Shown: positions 35,040-45,860, counted from the first letter of the stretch. The stretch: 64,000 nucleotides of DNA from Theropithecus gelada (GCF_003255815.1 NC_037689.1:141413789-141477788), one strand, 5' to 3'. Translations and numbers: made by a program. Notes: generated by a model from the letters alone, not told the origin.

Positions 35040-35279
35040 ACCACATATGATACATTAAGGTACTATGCTGTATTTTGGGTACGCAAAACCTATGCAAACA
35101 CTTCTATGCTTTCCAAACCATCATAGTCTAAAGGGAGAGATGAACAAATACAATGGAAAGTGCATGCAAGGAGCCTTCTTAGAGAGTAAGAGGTAAGATC
35201 TACGATGAGGTCTTGAAAATTTCTTGTACGTTCTTCAAGCAAAATCTTGAGGACCATGGAAAAAGAGAGATATCCAGAC

Positions 35280-35473
35280 CAGCAGTTCTCAAACTTGATT
35301 GTGCAACAGAATCTTCTGCTGGTTTTCATAAAGAACATATACCAGAAGCCACTCTCATAATTTCTGATTCAATAGTGTGGGAGTGGAGCCTAATAATTTG
35401 CATTTCTTATGAGTTCCCTGGTGGTGCTGATACTGATGTGGCTGGTCCATAGATCATAGTTTAAGAACAACTT
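35280..35473 (+). mobile_element. MER5A hAT-type MITE
   Basis: Complete layout: start agcagttctcaaacttgattg, middle taatttctgattcaatagt, taataatttgcatttctta, ggtgctgatactgatgtggc, end tagtttaagaacaac. The ends are the diverged inverted repeats of MER5A. It is non-autonomous and codes for nothing. Confidence 0.82.
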
Positions 35474-35661
35474 CTATAGGCCAAGACAGATGAGCATCAT
35501 GCACCTAGAATATTGAACATAGTTAAGAGAGGCTGACACTAAGTATCTGAGGAAAATAGTGGTGCGAAATGAAATTAGAAAACCATGAACAGATCATGAC
35601 ACACATTGAAAGTCATGTTAAGAAGTTGATCTTTATATCATAAGGGCAGTGGAGACATTGC

Positions 35662-35957
35662 TTTTTTTTTTTTTTCCCCAGACAGTCTCACTCTGGTTGC
35701 CCAGGCTGAAAGTGCAGTGGTGCAATCTCTGCTCACTATAGTCTGGACTTCCTGGGCTCAGGTGTTTCTCCCACCTCAGCCTCCTGAGTAGCTGAGATTA
35801 CAGGCGCCTGCCACCACATCCAGCTAATGTTTTGTGTTTTCAGTAAAGAAGAGGTTTCACCATATTTTCCAGGCTGGTCTTGAACTCCTGGACTCAGGCA
35901 ATCTGCCCACCTTGGCCTCTCAAAGTTCTGGGATTACAGGTGTGAGCCACTGCTTTC
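35662..35957 (-). mobile_element. AluJ element
   Basis: On + it begins with a T-run (tail) and runs through cctcagcctcctgagtagct and cttggcctctcaaagttctg to gtgtgagccactgc. Divergence and diagnostic bases fit AluJ. An imperfect target-site duplication is possible (acattgctttt before, acactgctttt after). Confidence 0.9.
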
Positions 35958-36145
35958 TGCGAAAACACTGCTTTTAAGCAAGAGCATGTACATTATCATT
36001 ATGAAACTTCAAAAAGACCACACTAGCTGGAATGTCTAGAATTGACTAAAGTTGAGGGCAGATCCCCAACAAGCAGATTTAGGAAATTCATATATCACAT
36101 GAAAGATGAATTAAACTAATGGATATTGGGTTAACAATAATTGCC

Positions 36146-36445
36146 GCTGGGCACGGTGTCTCACGCCTGTAATCCCAGCACTTTGGGAGGCTAAGCGGGT
36201 GGATCACCTGAGGTCGGGAGTTCAAGACCAGCCTGACCAACATGGAGAAACCCCATCTCTACTAAAAATACGAAATTAGCCGGGCATGGTGGCACACGCC
36301 TGAAATCCCAGCTACTGGGGAGGCTGAGGCAGGCAAATCACTTGTACCCGGGAGGCAGAGGTTGTGATGAGCCAAGATTGTGCCATTGCGCCCCAGCCTG
36401 GGCAACAAGAGTGAAACTCCATCTCAAAAAAAAAAAAAAAAAAAA
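36146..36445 (+). mobile_element. AluS element
   Basis: Full-length: gccgctgggcacggtgtctc, gtgagttcaagaccagcct-type block, caacaagagtgaaactccat and an A tail of about 19. Subfamily AluSx-like by eye. Confidence 0.92.
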
Positions 36446-36484
36446 GCACACAAACATTGTCATTAAAATATAATAAGATCAATA

Positions 36485-36690
36485 ATGATGATGATAGCCA
36501 GTATTTTAAAACACTATGGGGCATGCATGAGTCTAAGATTTTATATGAATTATTACATTTAACTCTCACAGCAGCCCTATGGCAAACATTTGATTATTAG
36601 CACCATTTTACAAGTAAGGAGAATGAGAAGTAGAGAAATGTAGCCATTTGCCTAATGTCACACAGCTAAGAAAGGTGAATTCAAAATCCT
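36485..36690 (+). repeat. MIR remnant
   Basis: It reads tagccagtattttaaaacac, tattacatttaactctcac, agcagccctatggcaaac, accattttacaagtaagga, aatgtcacacagctaagaaa. A nearly full MIR in sense. Confidence 0.88.
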
Positions 36691-36696
36691 ATTAAT

Positions 36697-36743
36697 CCAT
36701 TACCTTTAACAGGAAAAACCACACTACTTTTGCACCAACCTAA
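36697..36743. repeat. MADE1 (mariner MITE) half
   Basis: ttttgcaccaacctaa is the terminal inverted repeat of MADE1, preceded by ggaaaaaccacactac and a diverged centre (ccattacctttaac). The other terminal repeat is missing. The end lies directly against the start of an LTR at 36744. Confidence 0.72.
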
Positions 36744-36978
36744 TGTAACGCTTAAGGTTCTTGCCTAGCCACGCCAAAGAATTGGTGTGGCTGTGGATTG
36801 CCGGGAGTGATGGAGACACGGACCAAGAGAGAGAAAAAGCTGTAGGCTTTATTGAGCAGAGTGACAGTACAAAGCTTCCACAGTGTGGAAGGGGTCCCCA
36901 ATGGGTAGCCAGAGTTTGATAATACGATTGCCTTTTAAATTCTTTAACACGGAAATATGTGCGGCAGGATGATGTTAC
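36744..36978 (-). repeat. Class I ERV LTR, 3' (R-U5) part
   Basis: Read on -, this is the end of an LTR with an AATAAA signal (tttatt on + at 36848-36853) followed by a CT-rich stretch, as in gamma-type LTRs. It starts tgtaacgc on +, giving the terminal CA of the LTR. It continues at 37765 on the other side of an LTR12, and the total without the LTR12 is about 450 bp. Subfamily not assigned. There is no coding sequence. Confidence 0.65.
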
Positions 36979-37760
36979 TGTTACTGGGGGGGTCCTTGCT
37001 CCCAGAGCTCCCAAGATGGTGGTGGGCTGCTTCCAAAATGGCGGTAGGCCACTTCCAAGATGGTGGCAAGCCTCGTGTTCTCTGATCTGCGGTTCTTGGC
37101 CTCACAGATTCCAAGGAATGGAATCTTGGGCCATGTAGTGGATGTTATAGCTCTATTAGAAGCCGTGGGTCACAGAAGAGAACTGTGGAACCCAGTGACT
37201 AGTATTCAGCTGGATTAGGACAAACCCCGGCAGTTAGCCATGCAGGAAAAATGGCAAGCCTTTTGCCCAATCAGGAGTGGCAATGGGCGCCTTGCCCGAT
37301 CAGGAGTACAGAGGACACCCTGCTGGATCCAGAGGGATGGAAGTCAGTGGCAGGTCTGTGATGGCGGCAAACAGTAGTGGTGGACCGGAGCGAAAGCTCA
37401 GCTCGAGCCATAGCAAAACACGGACCAGAAGAGTGCATTTGCAGGATTCAATAGAGTGAAATAGAGTGAAAACAGAGCTCCCATATGAGGGGAGGGGACC
37501 CAAAGGGGGTTGCCCTTGCTGGCTCCAATGCCTGGGTTTATATCCTGATCCTTGTCCCTCCCACTGTGCTCTCAGGCAATAGATGATTGGCTATTTCTTT
37601 ACCTCCTGTTTTTGCCTAATTAGCATTTTCGTGAGCTCTCTGATTGGTCGGGTGTGGGCTAAGTTGCACTCCCCATGTTTAAAGGTGGATGGGGTCACCT
37701 TCCCAGCTAGGCTTAGGGATTCTCAGTCGGCCTAGGAAATCCAGCTAGTCCTGTCTCTCA
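36979..37760 (-). mobile_element. Solo LTR12 (HERV9 family)
   Basis: On + it begins tgttactgggggggtcc and ends tagtcctgtctctca, the reverse complement of the LTR12 ends. Internal marks are the gctcccaagatggtggtggg block, the agctcagctcgagccatag block and the gattggctatttctttacct block. The 4-bp target-site duplication TTAC (36975-36978, 37761-37764) fits this family. No HERV9 internal sequence lies on either side, so it is a solo LTR left by recombination. Confidence 0.9.
37537..37647 (-). promoter_or_regulatory. LTR12 core promoter elements (TATA and CCAAT boxes)
   Basis: On the - strand a TATA-like GATATAAA lies at 37544-37537. Two CCAAT boxes lie upstream (attgg on + at 37586-37590 and 37643-37647). 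This arrangement (NF-Y boxes plus TATA) is known for LTR12 promoters. Transcription would run leftward, with a start predicted about 25-30 bp below the TATA box. Whether it is active cannot be seen. The usual ATTAAA signal is changed to ATTGAA (rc of 37449-37454). Confidence 0.6.
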
Positions 37761-37764
37761 TTAC

Positions 37765-37978
37765 CAGAGCGAGAAACAAAGACAATTAACCATTTGTGAC
37801 ATGTCTTAGATCTTGAGGAAAACCAGAATTGCAACTTAGGTTTTATCTACTTTATGACCTTGCGGTGGCATGGCAAAGGAGACTGGATCTCACAGGACTT
37901 TACAAAGTATGTTTACAAGGAATTGGAATTGGGAGCATACATAAGGTCTGCTGGTCACAGAAAAACAGGCAGTTAACA
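37765..37978 (-). repeat. Class I ERV LTR, 5' (U3) part
   Basis: Continuation of the LTR at 36744-36978 across the LTR12. On - it starts TGTTAACTGCCTG, the usual TG start, and directly before it lies a purine-rich stretch (ctaaagtaaaaggaa on -) that resembles a polypurine tract. So retroviral internal sequence could have followed to the right, although none is identifiable. Confidence 0.6.
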
Positions 37979-38640
37979 TTCCTTTTACTTTAGTTGCGGG
38001 GGGGAGGGGGAAGGAAGAGAGGGAGAAAGGATACACGGAAACTTACAGCAAAATTTTCACTGTTTATAGCTTTCTTGGGGAAGAAAACACATGCACAAAT
38101 CCTGGGGTTAGGAATAGTTTAAGCATATATCTTCAATATTATCCATCCAGGACCGAAGTAAGTCTTGATACAGGAAATGAGTGAGTTTCACAGCTTTCTG
38201 AGCCTCAGGAAGCCCAGCTGGCCCCTCCTCTCACTAATAGTATAGACACTCTAGTTCTAAGTCCTTTCTTTTAACCCCATTATTTGAGGCACAAGGAGGA
38301 GTTAATGGTCATGGTCAGGTTTACATTTTGTGCAACTAGGTGATTATAATCAAATATGAGGGTTGAACTCTGTGCCAGGTTGTGTGGTGACCTGGCCTAT
38401 GGAACTGAGTGCACCTCTTGTGTCCTGGCTCTCTCTCATTTACTATAACAGTGTCTAAGAGTGAAAGCCCAACCGAAGAGGAATTTTTTACCCCATTCTA
38501 CTTTCAGTTTCTGGGATTATAACCCCATTAACTACTCAATCTGACCAAAAGGTCAGGGGCAAAGGCCTTTGAATGGCTAAATGAAGAAAGTTCGTTGCAA
38601 TATTTATAGCATACAATTGTGTCACAGACATTTACAGAGG
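37979..38640. other. Unassigned, possible ERV remnant; G-rich tract
   Basis: A G-rich tract at 37996-38030 (gcgggggggaggggg, then ggaagagaggg) could form a G-quadruplex. The rest is not nameable. By position it could be the decayed 3' internal region of the ERV whose LTR ends at 37978, but I see no retroviral motif. Confidence 0.4.
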
Positions 38641-38649
38641 TGTTCTTTG

Positions 38650-39145
38650 AGACAGTCTCCTCCATGATCCAGCTCTGTCCTACCACACTGGTCTGACCTC
38701 CAAGAGCTCTCCTTGATTACTCAGTGACAGTCACATTGGCTTCCTAGCTGCTCCTCAAATGCACCAAGCATGTTCCTCCTGGGGCATTTGCATTTCCTCT
38801 TCTCTGCCAGAAATCCATGGTTCATTTGTCCATGTATTTCATATTACTGTGTAAATATCTCATTAGAAAGGGTTTCTCAACTCTTACCCATCAATCTCAC
38901 AACCATCACTCTGTTCTGTTATCTTCATAATACTTACAACTATATGTTACCTTGTGTACTTGCTTACCAAGTATCTATTTTTTGGTGTCTTATTATTTGT
39001 CTCCCCTTGAAGGAAATATCATAAAGAAAAAAGACAAACAAACAAAAACTTAGTCTGTCTTGTTCACTCTTATTCTCAGTTTGTAGAAGACTGTCTGGCA
39101 CATAATGATCATTCAATAAATATTTATTGAATAAATAAATGCATA
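38650..39145 (+). repeat. L2 LINE, 3' 500 bp
   Basis: A long L2 match: ctcctccatgatccagctctg, tgttcctcctggggcatttg, ttgcatttcctcttctctgc, ctgtctggcacataatgatc and a terminal tcaataaatatttattgaat. The 84-codon frame 38770-39024 lies in it and has no meaning. Confidence 0.88.
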
Positions 39146-39177
39146 AACTGATAGTTGAATTTTATATGATTTTGAAC

Positions 39178-39295
39178 TTGATTGCAATCTCCATTAAGAG
39201 GGGAACTTTGTCTTGTTCACTGCTGTATCTATATTACATAGAACAGTGTGTGGAACATAGGAAGCACTCAATAAATATCTGATGAATGAATATCT
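39178..39295 (+). repeat. L2 LINE 3' end, second copy
   Basis: It repeats the same terminal part of L2: ttaagaggggaactttgtc, ttgttcactgctgtatct, agcactcaataaatatctga. Confidence 0.85.
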
Positions 39296-39399
39296 GTACC
39301 TTTTTATTGAATTATGTGATAAGGAACAGGTAGGGACTCAGTCCCAGGGCAACAATTCAGCCCAGTGATCAAAAGAACCTGATGAAATTCAAAACCATT

Positions 39400-39585
39400 T
39401 AAAGCTACTTCCCATTCATCTCAAGATAAAGATCATCTTTAAATACATTAACATAAGAACAATGCCTGGGTCTATATAGGTTGTTCTGTTAGAATGTCAG
39501 CCCCTTGAGATTAGGAAATGCATTTCAGCTCACAATTGTATCCCCTGTGCTCAAGGAATATTTGTCAATTGAATGAAGGAAAAGA
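39400..39585 (+). repeat. L2 LINE 3' end, third copy
   Basis: A weaker third L2 tail: cttcccattcatctcaagat, aatgtcagccccttgagatt, ttgtatcccctgtgctcaag, ttgtcaattgaatgaagg. Three L2 3' ends in a row point to repeated insertion, or to local duplication at an early date. Confidence 0.65.
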
Positions 39586-39698
39586 GGATACTTTTATTTG
39601 CTGTCAATCTCTCTCACTGGGGATATACAGAATAGTATTTTGGATACATGGAGAGCATATTTTTACTACTACCCAGCTTTCCATCTTTGGAAAATTCT

Positions 39699-39971
39699 AG
39701 CTGGACACAGTGGTTCCTTCCTATAATTCTAACACTTTAGGAGGCCAAGGCAAGAGGATTTCTTGAGGCCAGGAGTTCCAGGCCAGCCTGGGCAACATTG
39801 AGAGATCCTGTCTCTACAAAAAAATAAAGATAAAAAAACCACCATGGTGGTGGGTGCCGCTGGTCTCAGGTGCTCATTAGGCTGAGGTGGGAGGATTGGT
39901 TGAACTCGAGAGATTGAGGCTGCAGTAAGCCATGATTGCACCACTGCGCTCCAGCCTGGGTGACAGAGTGG
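39699..39971 (+). mobile_element. AluJ element
   Basis: Highly diverged: ctagctggacacagtggttc, actttaggaggccaaggcaa, gaggctgcagtaagccatga. The 3' tail is missing (ends gtgacagagtg). The middle linker is aaaaaaataaagataaaaaaa. Confidence 0.9.
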
Positions 39972-40049
39972 TTAGTTTTGGTTAATTAACATTGGTTAAT
40001 TATATTCAGTTATTTTCTTCTTTTCTTTTTTGGAAAAGATGTATAGATA

Positions 40050-40530
40050 TGGTTAAACCCCAGTGTGGCCCTGCCTGAATTCATCTCTCTCCATGCCCCT
40101 CCAGAAGTAATCATTTTTCTGAATAAGTATAAATCATTCCTACACACAAGTAATATATTATTACTTCCTGTGTATATGCCAATAATCACTATTCAACACT
40201 GTTTGCATATTTTCAAGCTTTACATACATTACATATTTTGATAAATTATATTCACCTTATTCAGTAGCTTGCTTTCTTGCATGGCACTACCATTTTGGAA
40301 TTTCTCCATGTTGATATATGTAGATTTAATTTGTTCATTTCAATGGAAAAATATAATTGCATTGTATAAACACACAACAGCATTTATAGATATTCATATT
40401 AAATTAACTTTTTTCTTGATAGATACATTGTTTCCCACATAAACAATCTAAATACAGTTATAAACAATGTTATAAATGATGCTTCATTGAATATCTTTTT
40501 CATTTTTTTGTGTTCTTGTTCAAGAATTTA
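40050..40530 (-). mobile_element. Old L1M/HAL1-type 3' region (reverse), outer layer of a nested stack
   Basis: On + it reads agaagtaatcatttttctga, catgttgatatatgtag, caatctaaatacagttataaac, gcttcattgaatatc and gttcttgttcaagaattta, the reverse of an old L1 3' region. It continues at 43653 with ggtgtatgacttacggtg and gatggatcaaac, beyond two or three later insertions. Confidence 0.7.
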
Positions 40531-40634
40531 TGTAGTTTACGCAACAATGTGAATATACTGAACACTACTGAACTATAAACTTGAAATAAGATGGTAAATT
40601 TTGTGTATTTTACAACAATCGAAAATAATATTTT
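40531..40634 (+). mobile_element. Short L1M 3' tail insertion
   Basis: It reads caacaatgtgaatatactga, acactactgaactataaac, agatggtaaattttgtg, tattttacaacaatcgaaaa, the common 3' end of mid-aged L1M elements ending in a short A-rich tail. It separates the outer L1M from the hAT element. Confidence 0.6.
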
Positions 40635-40642
40635 CTCTAGAG

Positions 40643-43600
40643 CAGCAGTTCTAAAATGTTTTGGTCTCAGGACCAGTTTACTCTCTTAAAAATTATTGTG
40701 GACCTCAAAGAGACTTTCTTTTGTTTATGTGGATTATATGTATCAGTATTTAGTTTTAAGAATTAAAACTGAAAAAGTTAATATATTTATGTTTTAACTA
40801 ATTTAAATATAACAATAATAAACCAATTACACATTAAAATACATGACACTTATGAGAAATAATTATATTTATAAAATAAGACATGTAGTGAGAAAGGTGA
40901 CATCATTTTATATTTTGGAAAATATCTTTGATTTCTGACCAAAAAATAAAAATAAAAAATAAAAAAATGCCATCTGAATTTTCCTAATTCAATCTGGAGT
41001 GAAATGCCTTCTTTCAAGTATATCAATAAAATCCAGCCCCAGGCAGAAATGAGGTAAGAAAAGAGAGTAGTGTTTTAAAAGCCTTTTTGGGTAATTAAGG
41101 ATATTCTTTGATATTACACCAAAACTCAATAGGTGGTAGTTTCTTAAAGGTTATTTGCAATGTAGAATCTGAAACCAAATCAATAAAAAGTTGTATACTT
41201 ATTTACATTAAACTCCATTTGTTTCTCTTGTACTTTGGATTTTTACTGATGACTAATTTGTAGCATCTTCAATTGGTGATTTAGAAAACAGTGGTTCCCT
41301 GAAGTATGTAGACCTTCCAAAAGCACATCTTTTCATTTATACAATATAAAAAATTATATTTATGAATTTCATTGCCAAACTCATCAGAAAAGTCTTTAAG
41401 TATTAGGAAATGGTCAAGATTGCATGGTAGATAAAAAATTTTGAAAAATTCCATTTTTTGCTTGAATTTTCAAGTAAGATCATTGGCAACAACCACTCTC
41501 ATTTGTTTTCCTTGAAGTGGTACACTGCCTTCACTTCTCAGAAAATGTCTACCAAAAGCCTGTCTAAATAACAATAGTTTGACAAAGCGATGGTAGCCAA
41601 AACACCATGAAATTGGTATTGAAACAGAAAACATAGACCAGTTCAATAAAATAGAGAACCCAGAAATAAATCCATTTATTTCAAGATTATATATTAGAAA
41701 AAGAACAACTTATTCAATAAACGATGGTGGGAAAACTGGATACTCACATGCAGAAGAATGAAACTGTACGTCTACTTCTCACCATATACACAAATCACCT
41801 CAAATTACATAAAAGACTTTAATGTGAGACCTGAAACTGTAAAACTACTAGAAGAAAACATAGAGGGAAAGCTCCACGACATTGTTGTAGGCGAAGATGC
41901 TATAGGAAAGACTTCAAAAGCTTGGGCAACAAAAACACAAATAGACAAATAAGGCTACATTAAGCTAAAAAGCTTCTACACAGCAAAAGAAACAACAGAG
42001 CAAAGAGACAATCTGAAGAATGGGGGCTATATTTACAAACTATATATCCAGCAAGGAACTGATATCCAGAGTATACAAGGAACTCAAACAACTCAAAAGC
42101 AAAACAAACAAAAAACAAAACACCCACAACATAACGAAACAAAATAAAACAAAATTCTAATTACAAAATGGGCAAAGAATCTGAATATTTTTCAAAAAAA
42201 AATACATACAAGTAGCCAAAAGTATATGAAAAAATGTACAGGAGCACTAATCATTAGTGAATGTAAATTAAAACCACAATGAGATATCATCTCATCCCAG
42301 TTAAAATTACTATTATCAAAAAGACACAAAACCACAAAGGCTGGTGAATATGTGGAAAAAAGGTAACCCTTGTATACTGTTGGTGGGAATGTAAATTTTT
42401 AAGTCATTATTGAAAATAGTATGGAGGTTTCTCAAAAAACTAAAAATAAAACTACCACATGATCCAGCAATTCCACTATTGGGTATTTATTTTTAAAAAA
42501 TCCATATATCAAAGAGATACCCAAACCCCCATGTGTAATAGCCAAGATATGCAATATCCATCAGCAGATTAATGCATAAAGAAATTCAGTATGTATACAT
42601 AATGAAATACTATTTGGGCATAAAAATGAATGAAATCCTGTTATTTGCAACCACATGGGTAAACCTGGAGGACATTGTGCTAAATGAAATGAGACAGACA
42701 CAGAAAGACAAATAGCACATATTTGCACTCACATGTTGGAATTGAAAAACAGCTCTGAGCTCATAAAAATAGAGAATAGAATAGTAGTTATTAGGGACTG
42801 GGAGGGTAATGAGGAGGAGGAATAGAGGAGAGGTTGGTTAACAGATACAAAATTGCAGCTAGATAATTTCTAGTGCTCTATAGCACTGTAGTGTCAATAC
42901 GGTTAACAGTAATTTATTGTGCATTTTCAAAAAGCTAGAAAAGAGGATTTTAAATGTCCCATCACAAAGAAATTATAAATGTTTGTAGTGACAAAAATGT
43001 TAATTACCCTGATTTGATCATTACACATTGTATACATGTATCAAAGTGCCACTCAGTATCCCATAAATATATACAAGTATTGTATGTCAACTAAACATAG
43101 AAGGAAAAACTAGTAAGTAGAAAACAATGCTTTGTCATTTATCTCTTCAATTAAAATGGCAGTCTATGAATAAAGGCAGCTAGTTCAATTTGGAACTCAA
43201 TCACAGAAGTACGTTTCTTTAAGACATTATATACTTTGGTATAAAGTAGAAGTACTTTGTATGTACCTCCCATTTTGTCACCAATAATATTTTTTAAAGA
43301 TACATTCTCAAGGTTTAAGATTTAGTGCAATTACTAATTTTTTTCTGTTTCGTTAAAGATATTGTTAAATAAAACTTGCTTGTTTCTTCTTGTCTTTTAT
43401 TTTCCACTGTGAATATGTGATCATGAAAGCTAAGATGTTTACTAGTATGTTTTGTTACTCCATCTTGATTCATGTTAATATGCTATCAGTTTTACTCATC
43501 ATTGATTTTACTCCATTAGTACACAAGTCAATATGGTGAAGAAGGCAAATAATATCTTAGTAATAATATAAATATAACTTGTCCTTTCCTGACCATCTAC

Positions 43601-43652
43601 AAGCATCTCAAGGACCTCCCCAAGGGTCCCCAGCTCACTCTGAGAACCACTG
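40643..43652. mobile_element. hAT-group DNA transposon remnant, split by an L1
   Basis: It begins cagcagttctaaaatgttt, then ggtctcaggaccag, and ends tcactctgagaaccactg, giving hAT-type inverted ends. Flanks ctctagag and ttccaggt are candidate 8-bp target-site duplications; the family sequence of the outer L1M here is close to ctctaggg. Parts 40643-41579 and 43108-43652 add up to about 1.5 kb. It resembles a Charlie/Zaphod type, internally deleted and without a transposase frame. Confidence 0.7.
41580..43107 (+). mobile_element. L1 (old subfamily) inserted in the hAT element
   Basis: 5' truncated in ORF2: gtagccaaaacaccatgaaat, ttcaataaaatagagaaccc, ggaaaactggatactcacat, then the C-terminal part and a 3' UTR ending atacaagtattgtatgtcaa. 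The frame at 41758-41952 shows FNVRPETVKLLEENIEGKLH and AIGKTSKAWATKTQIDK, typical of the ORF2 C-terminal region. No RT catalytic loop is present. Confidence 0.82.
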
Positions 43653-43835
43653 TTCCAGGTGTATGACTTACGGTGAAACTGATGGATCAAACAAATGCAC
43701 ATATTCAACTTAATTAGAAACTATGAAATTGCTATCTGTTGATGCCATTTTAAGTTTACATTGGCAGTATATGAAGTACCCCATTTCTAGCCCCTGGTAT
43801 TGTCTTACCTTTTATTTTTTAGCCAAATTCCTTTC
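43653..43835 (-). mobile_element. Old L1M 3' region (reverse), continuation of the outer layer
   Basis: It resumes the element of 40050-40530: gtgaaactgatggatcaaac, atgcacatattcaactta, aaactatgaaattgctatc, agtaccccatttctagcc, ggtattgtcttaccttttat. The join across the hAT element reads as continuous L1M. Confidence 0.65.
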
Positions 43836-43849
43836 CTAAGAATATTTTT

Positions 43850-44120
43850 GTTGTTGTTGCATCTTGTAACCTATTGAGTATAGAAAATGTATGTGCTTTT
43901 CAAATGTACATACTCAAAGGTAGCATACTATACACCCTGTTCTAAATCTTGCTTGATTTCATTAATAGCATTTCATAGATTTATTTCTTTATCAAAATAT
44001 ATAGAACTGTTTTATTGTTTAACAGCTGCAGATTTTCACATTTTACGGGTGTACTATAAACTAACCATTATTTTTATTGGTAGCTATTTATCAATTCTAT
44101 ATATTAATCTTTTTCAAGCT
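43850..44120 (-). mobile_element. Old L1M 3' region (reverse), separate copy
   Basis: It reads aaatgtacatactcaaaggt, tagcatactatacaccctg, tctaaatcttgcttgatttc, the same region as 40200-40450 but on a separate copy. Confidence 0.5.
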
Positions 44121-44243
44121 ATTCATTTTTTCAAATAAAATTTCCCAAGATTCCACTTTTCATTCCGCTTCATTTTGGGTAATGTTACCAAATATTTTTG
44201 ATTACAACCTTAAGCCAGTGATAGAATTATTTTCTTCATATTA

Positions 44244-44670
44244 TCATTTTTTCATCATTTGTAATGCACATTTTCCCATCTTGTCGTCATCGAGACAGTT
44301 TTCTATATAGTATTCTAAACGTGTTGCAATTTTGATTTTCACATCCAGTTCTTTTATCCACCTGGATTTAGTTTTGACCTGCTGCGATGCACAATCTAAT
44401 TTTATTTTTTCCACATGAATAACCAATTTTCCGGTATCATTTATTCTTCCCCCACATATTTGAATTGCCATCTATTTCATATTTTCAGTTTTCATACGTA
44501 AGTAGACCAGTTTCTAGGATGTCTATTCTGTTCTACTTGTCCATTTGTAATCATTTCAACAATACCTCTCTGTCATAATTGCCATTTTTTGATAAATGTT
44601 GATATATAATAGGACAAGTCCCCATTCTTTGTTCTTCAAAATAGTATTATTGATCTCTGTAGAAAAGTGG
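44244..44670 (-). pseudogene. Old L1M ORF2 remnant
   Basis: On + there is ttttatccacctggatttag, ttttttccacatgaataacc, tgtctattctgttctacttg, and aggacaagtccccattc, the reverse of ORF2 between the RT end and the C-terminal segment. The frame 44244-44471 (-) shows IHVEKIKLDC and KSRWIKELDVK, recalling the ORF2 motif before the C-terminal domain. Confidence 0.65.
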
Positions 44671-44893
44671 CAGAAAATGACATTGTGGATATTGATTTGT
44701 AATTTTCCTTTGTTTAAACCTATCAGTTTCATAGTCTTTACATATTGTCTCTTTAAATTGATTTAATTTGTAATAAATATATATTCATAATGCTGATTAT
44801 TTTGTTTGCCTTTCTTAGCATGAAATTTCTTATTATGTTTTAGAATTTTTCTGTGCAGGCTTATCTTTAATGGAAAAATCTTTTCTTTCTCAT

Positions 44894-44962
44894 TTTCTTC
44901 CTCTCTCTCTTTCTCTCTCACACACACATACACACACACACACGCACACACACACACACACA
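44894..44962. repeat. (TC)n-(AC)n compound microsatellite
   Basis: A CT-rich run is followed by about 22 AC units interrupted by single changes (acatac, acgc). The frames through it on both strands are low complexity. Confidence 0.95.
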
Positions 44963-45822
44963 AAACTCAGAAAATTTATCTCGAATGAACTCCCTTTGCT
45001 TGTTTGTATAATTTTATCTACCGAACCCCTTAAGTGCCATGCAGACTCTAGTTTTTCTTATGATGCCGTTCATTAATCATAAACAAGAGAAAATCACAGA
45101 GCTGTCAAGCGGATAGCAAAGGTTTCTGGTCATAGATCCTATCTTTATATTTTTAATTTCTTAGTTCTTGAGTTCTTTAAAATTTTATAGTCCCAAACAT
45201 TTTCCCAGCTAAAGAAGATGGGAAGTGATAATTCAGGGTCTGATTTCTAGCAATGAGCTTGGCTTTGGTAACCTGTCTTTATAGAGGACGCTAAGTTCCT
45301 AATACTACACAGGAGCGCAAGTCCTCGTTCCATTTGTCTGCTTACAAACAGAAAGCTTGGCACAGCTGCACCTTCAGCCCATTTTAACACTGTTTTTCTG
45401 TTGTCCTTTTGGTTCATAGAGAAATTATATTGCTTTTGAATTTGCTATGTTTTTGTTTGTCTTTCCTTCTGATAGTTTATCAGTCATTTCCATATGCTTG
45501 GGACACAAGTGGTTAGTTAAATTGGACACTTGCTGTGCCATCTTTATCAAATGTGTTATTCCTTTGTAAAGGTTTCAAATACTAATTTCATATTGACTTT
45601 TGCTAGTTTCGTTTCTTTGTTTTTCTTTGAAATGTGAAAATGTTCATGCTCTTAAAGAATATTAGGGAGAAGTTGAGGTTCCCTAACTCATTTGATTTAT
45701 GTGTTATGAATGGGCTGATTTTTAAATTTAAATTTTCTGATCTTTCTGTTAAATGACTGACTCAGACAGCACAATCAAGTAAATAGTTTGTCCTTAATCC
45801 ATTTTGTGAAAGATCATCCTGA

Positions 45823-45860
<38 letters not shown>

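Larger units (their letters stand above)
35040..36085 (-). repeat. L2 LINE (reverse), split by MER5A and AluJ
   Basis: Three pieces of one L2 copy: 35040-35277 (taaggtactatgctgtatt, cagtctaaagggagagatg on + side), 35475-35661 (ttgatctttatatcataagg, gcagtggagacattg) and 35958-36085 (taagcaagagcatgtac, aaaaagaccacactagctgg). They read in the expected reverse L2 order across the two inserts. Confidence 0.6.

Noticed and set aside
36743..36978. HERV9 internal sequence next to the LTR12
   Set aside because: The stretch has LTR traits of its own (AATAAA signal and terminal CA on -) and continues beyond the LTR12, and no HERV9 primer-binding site is seen.
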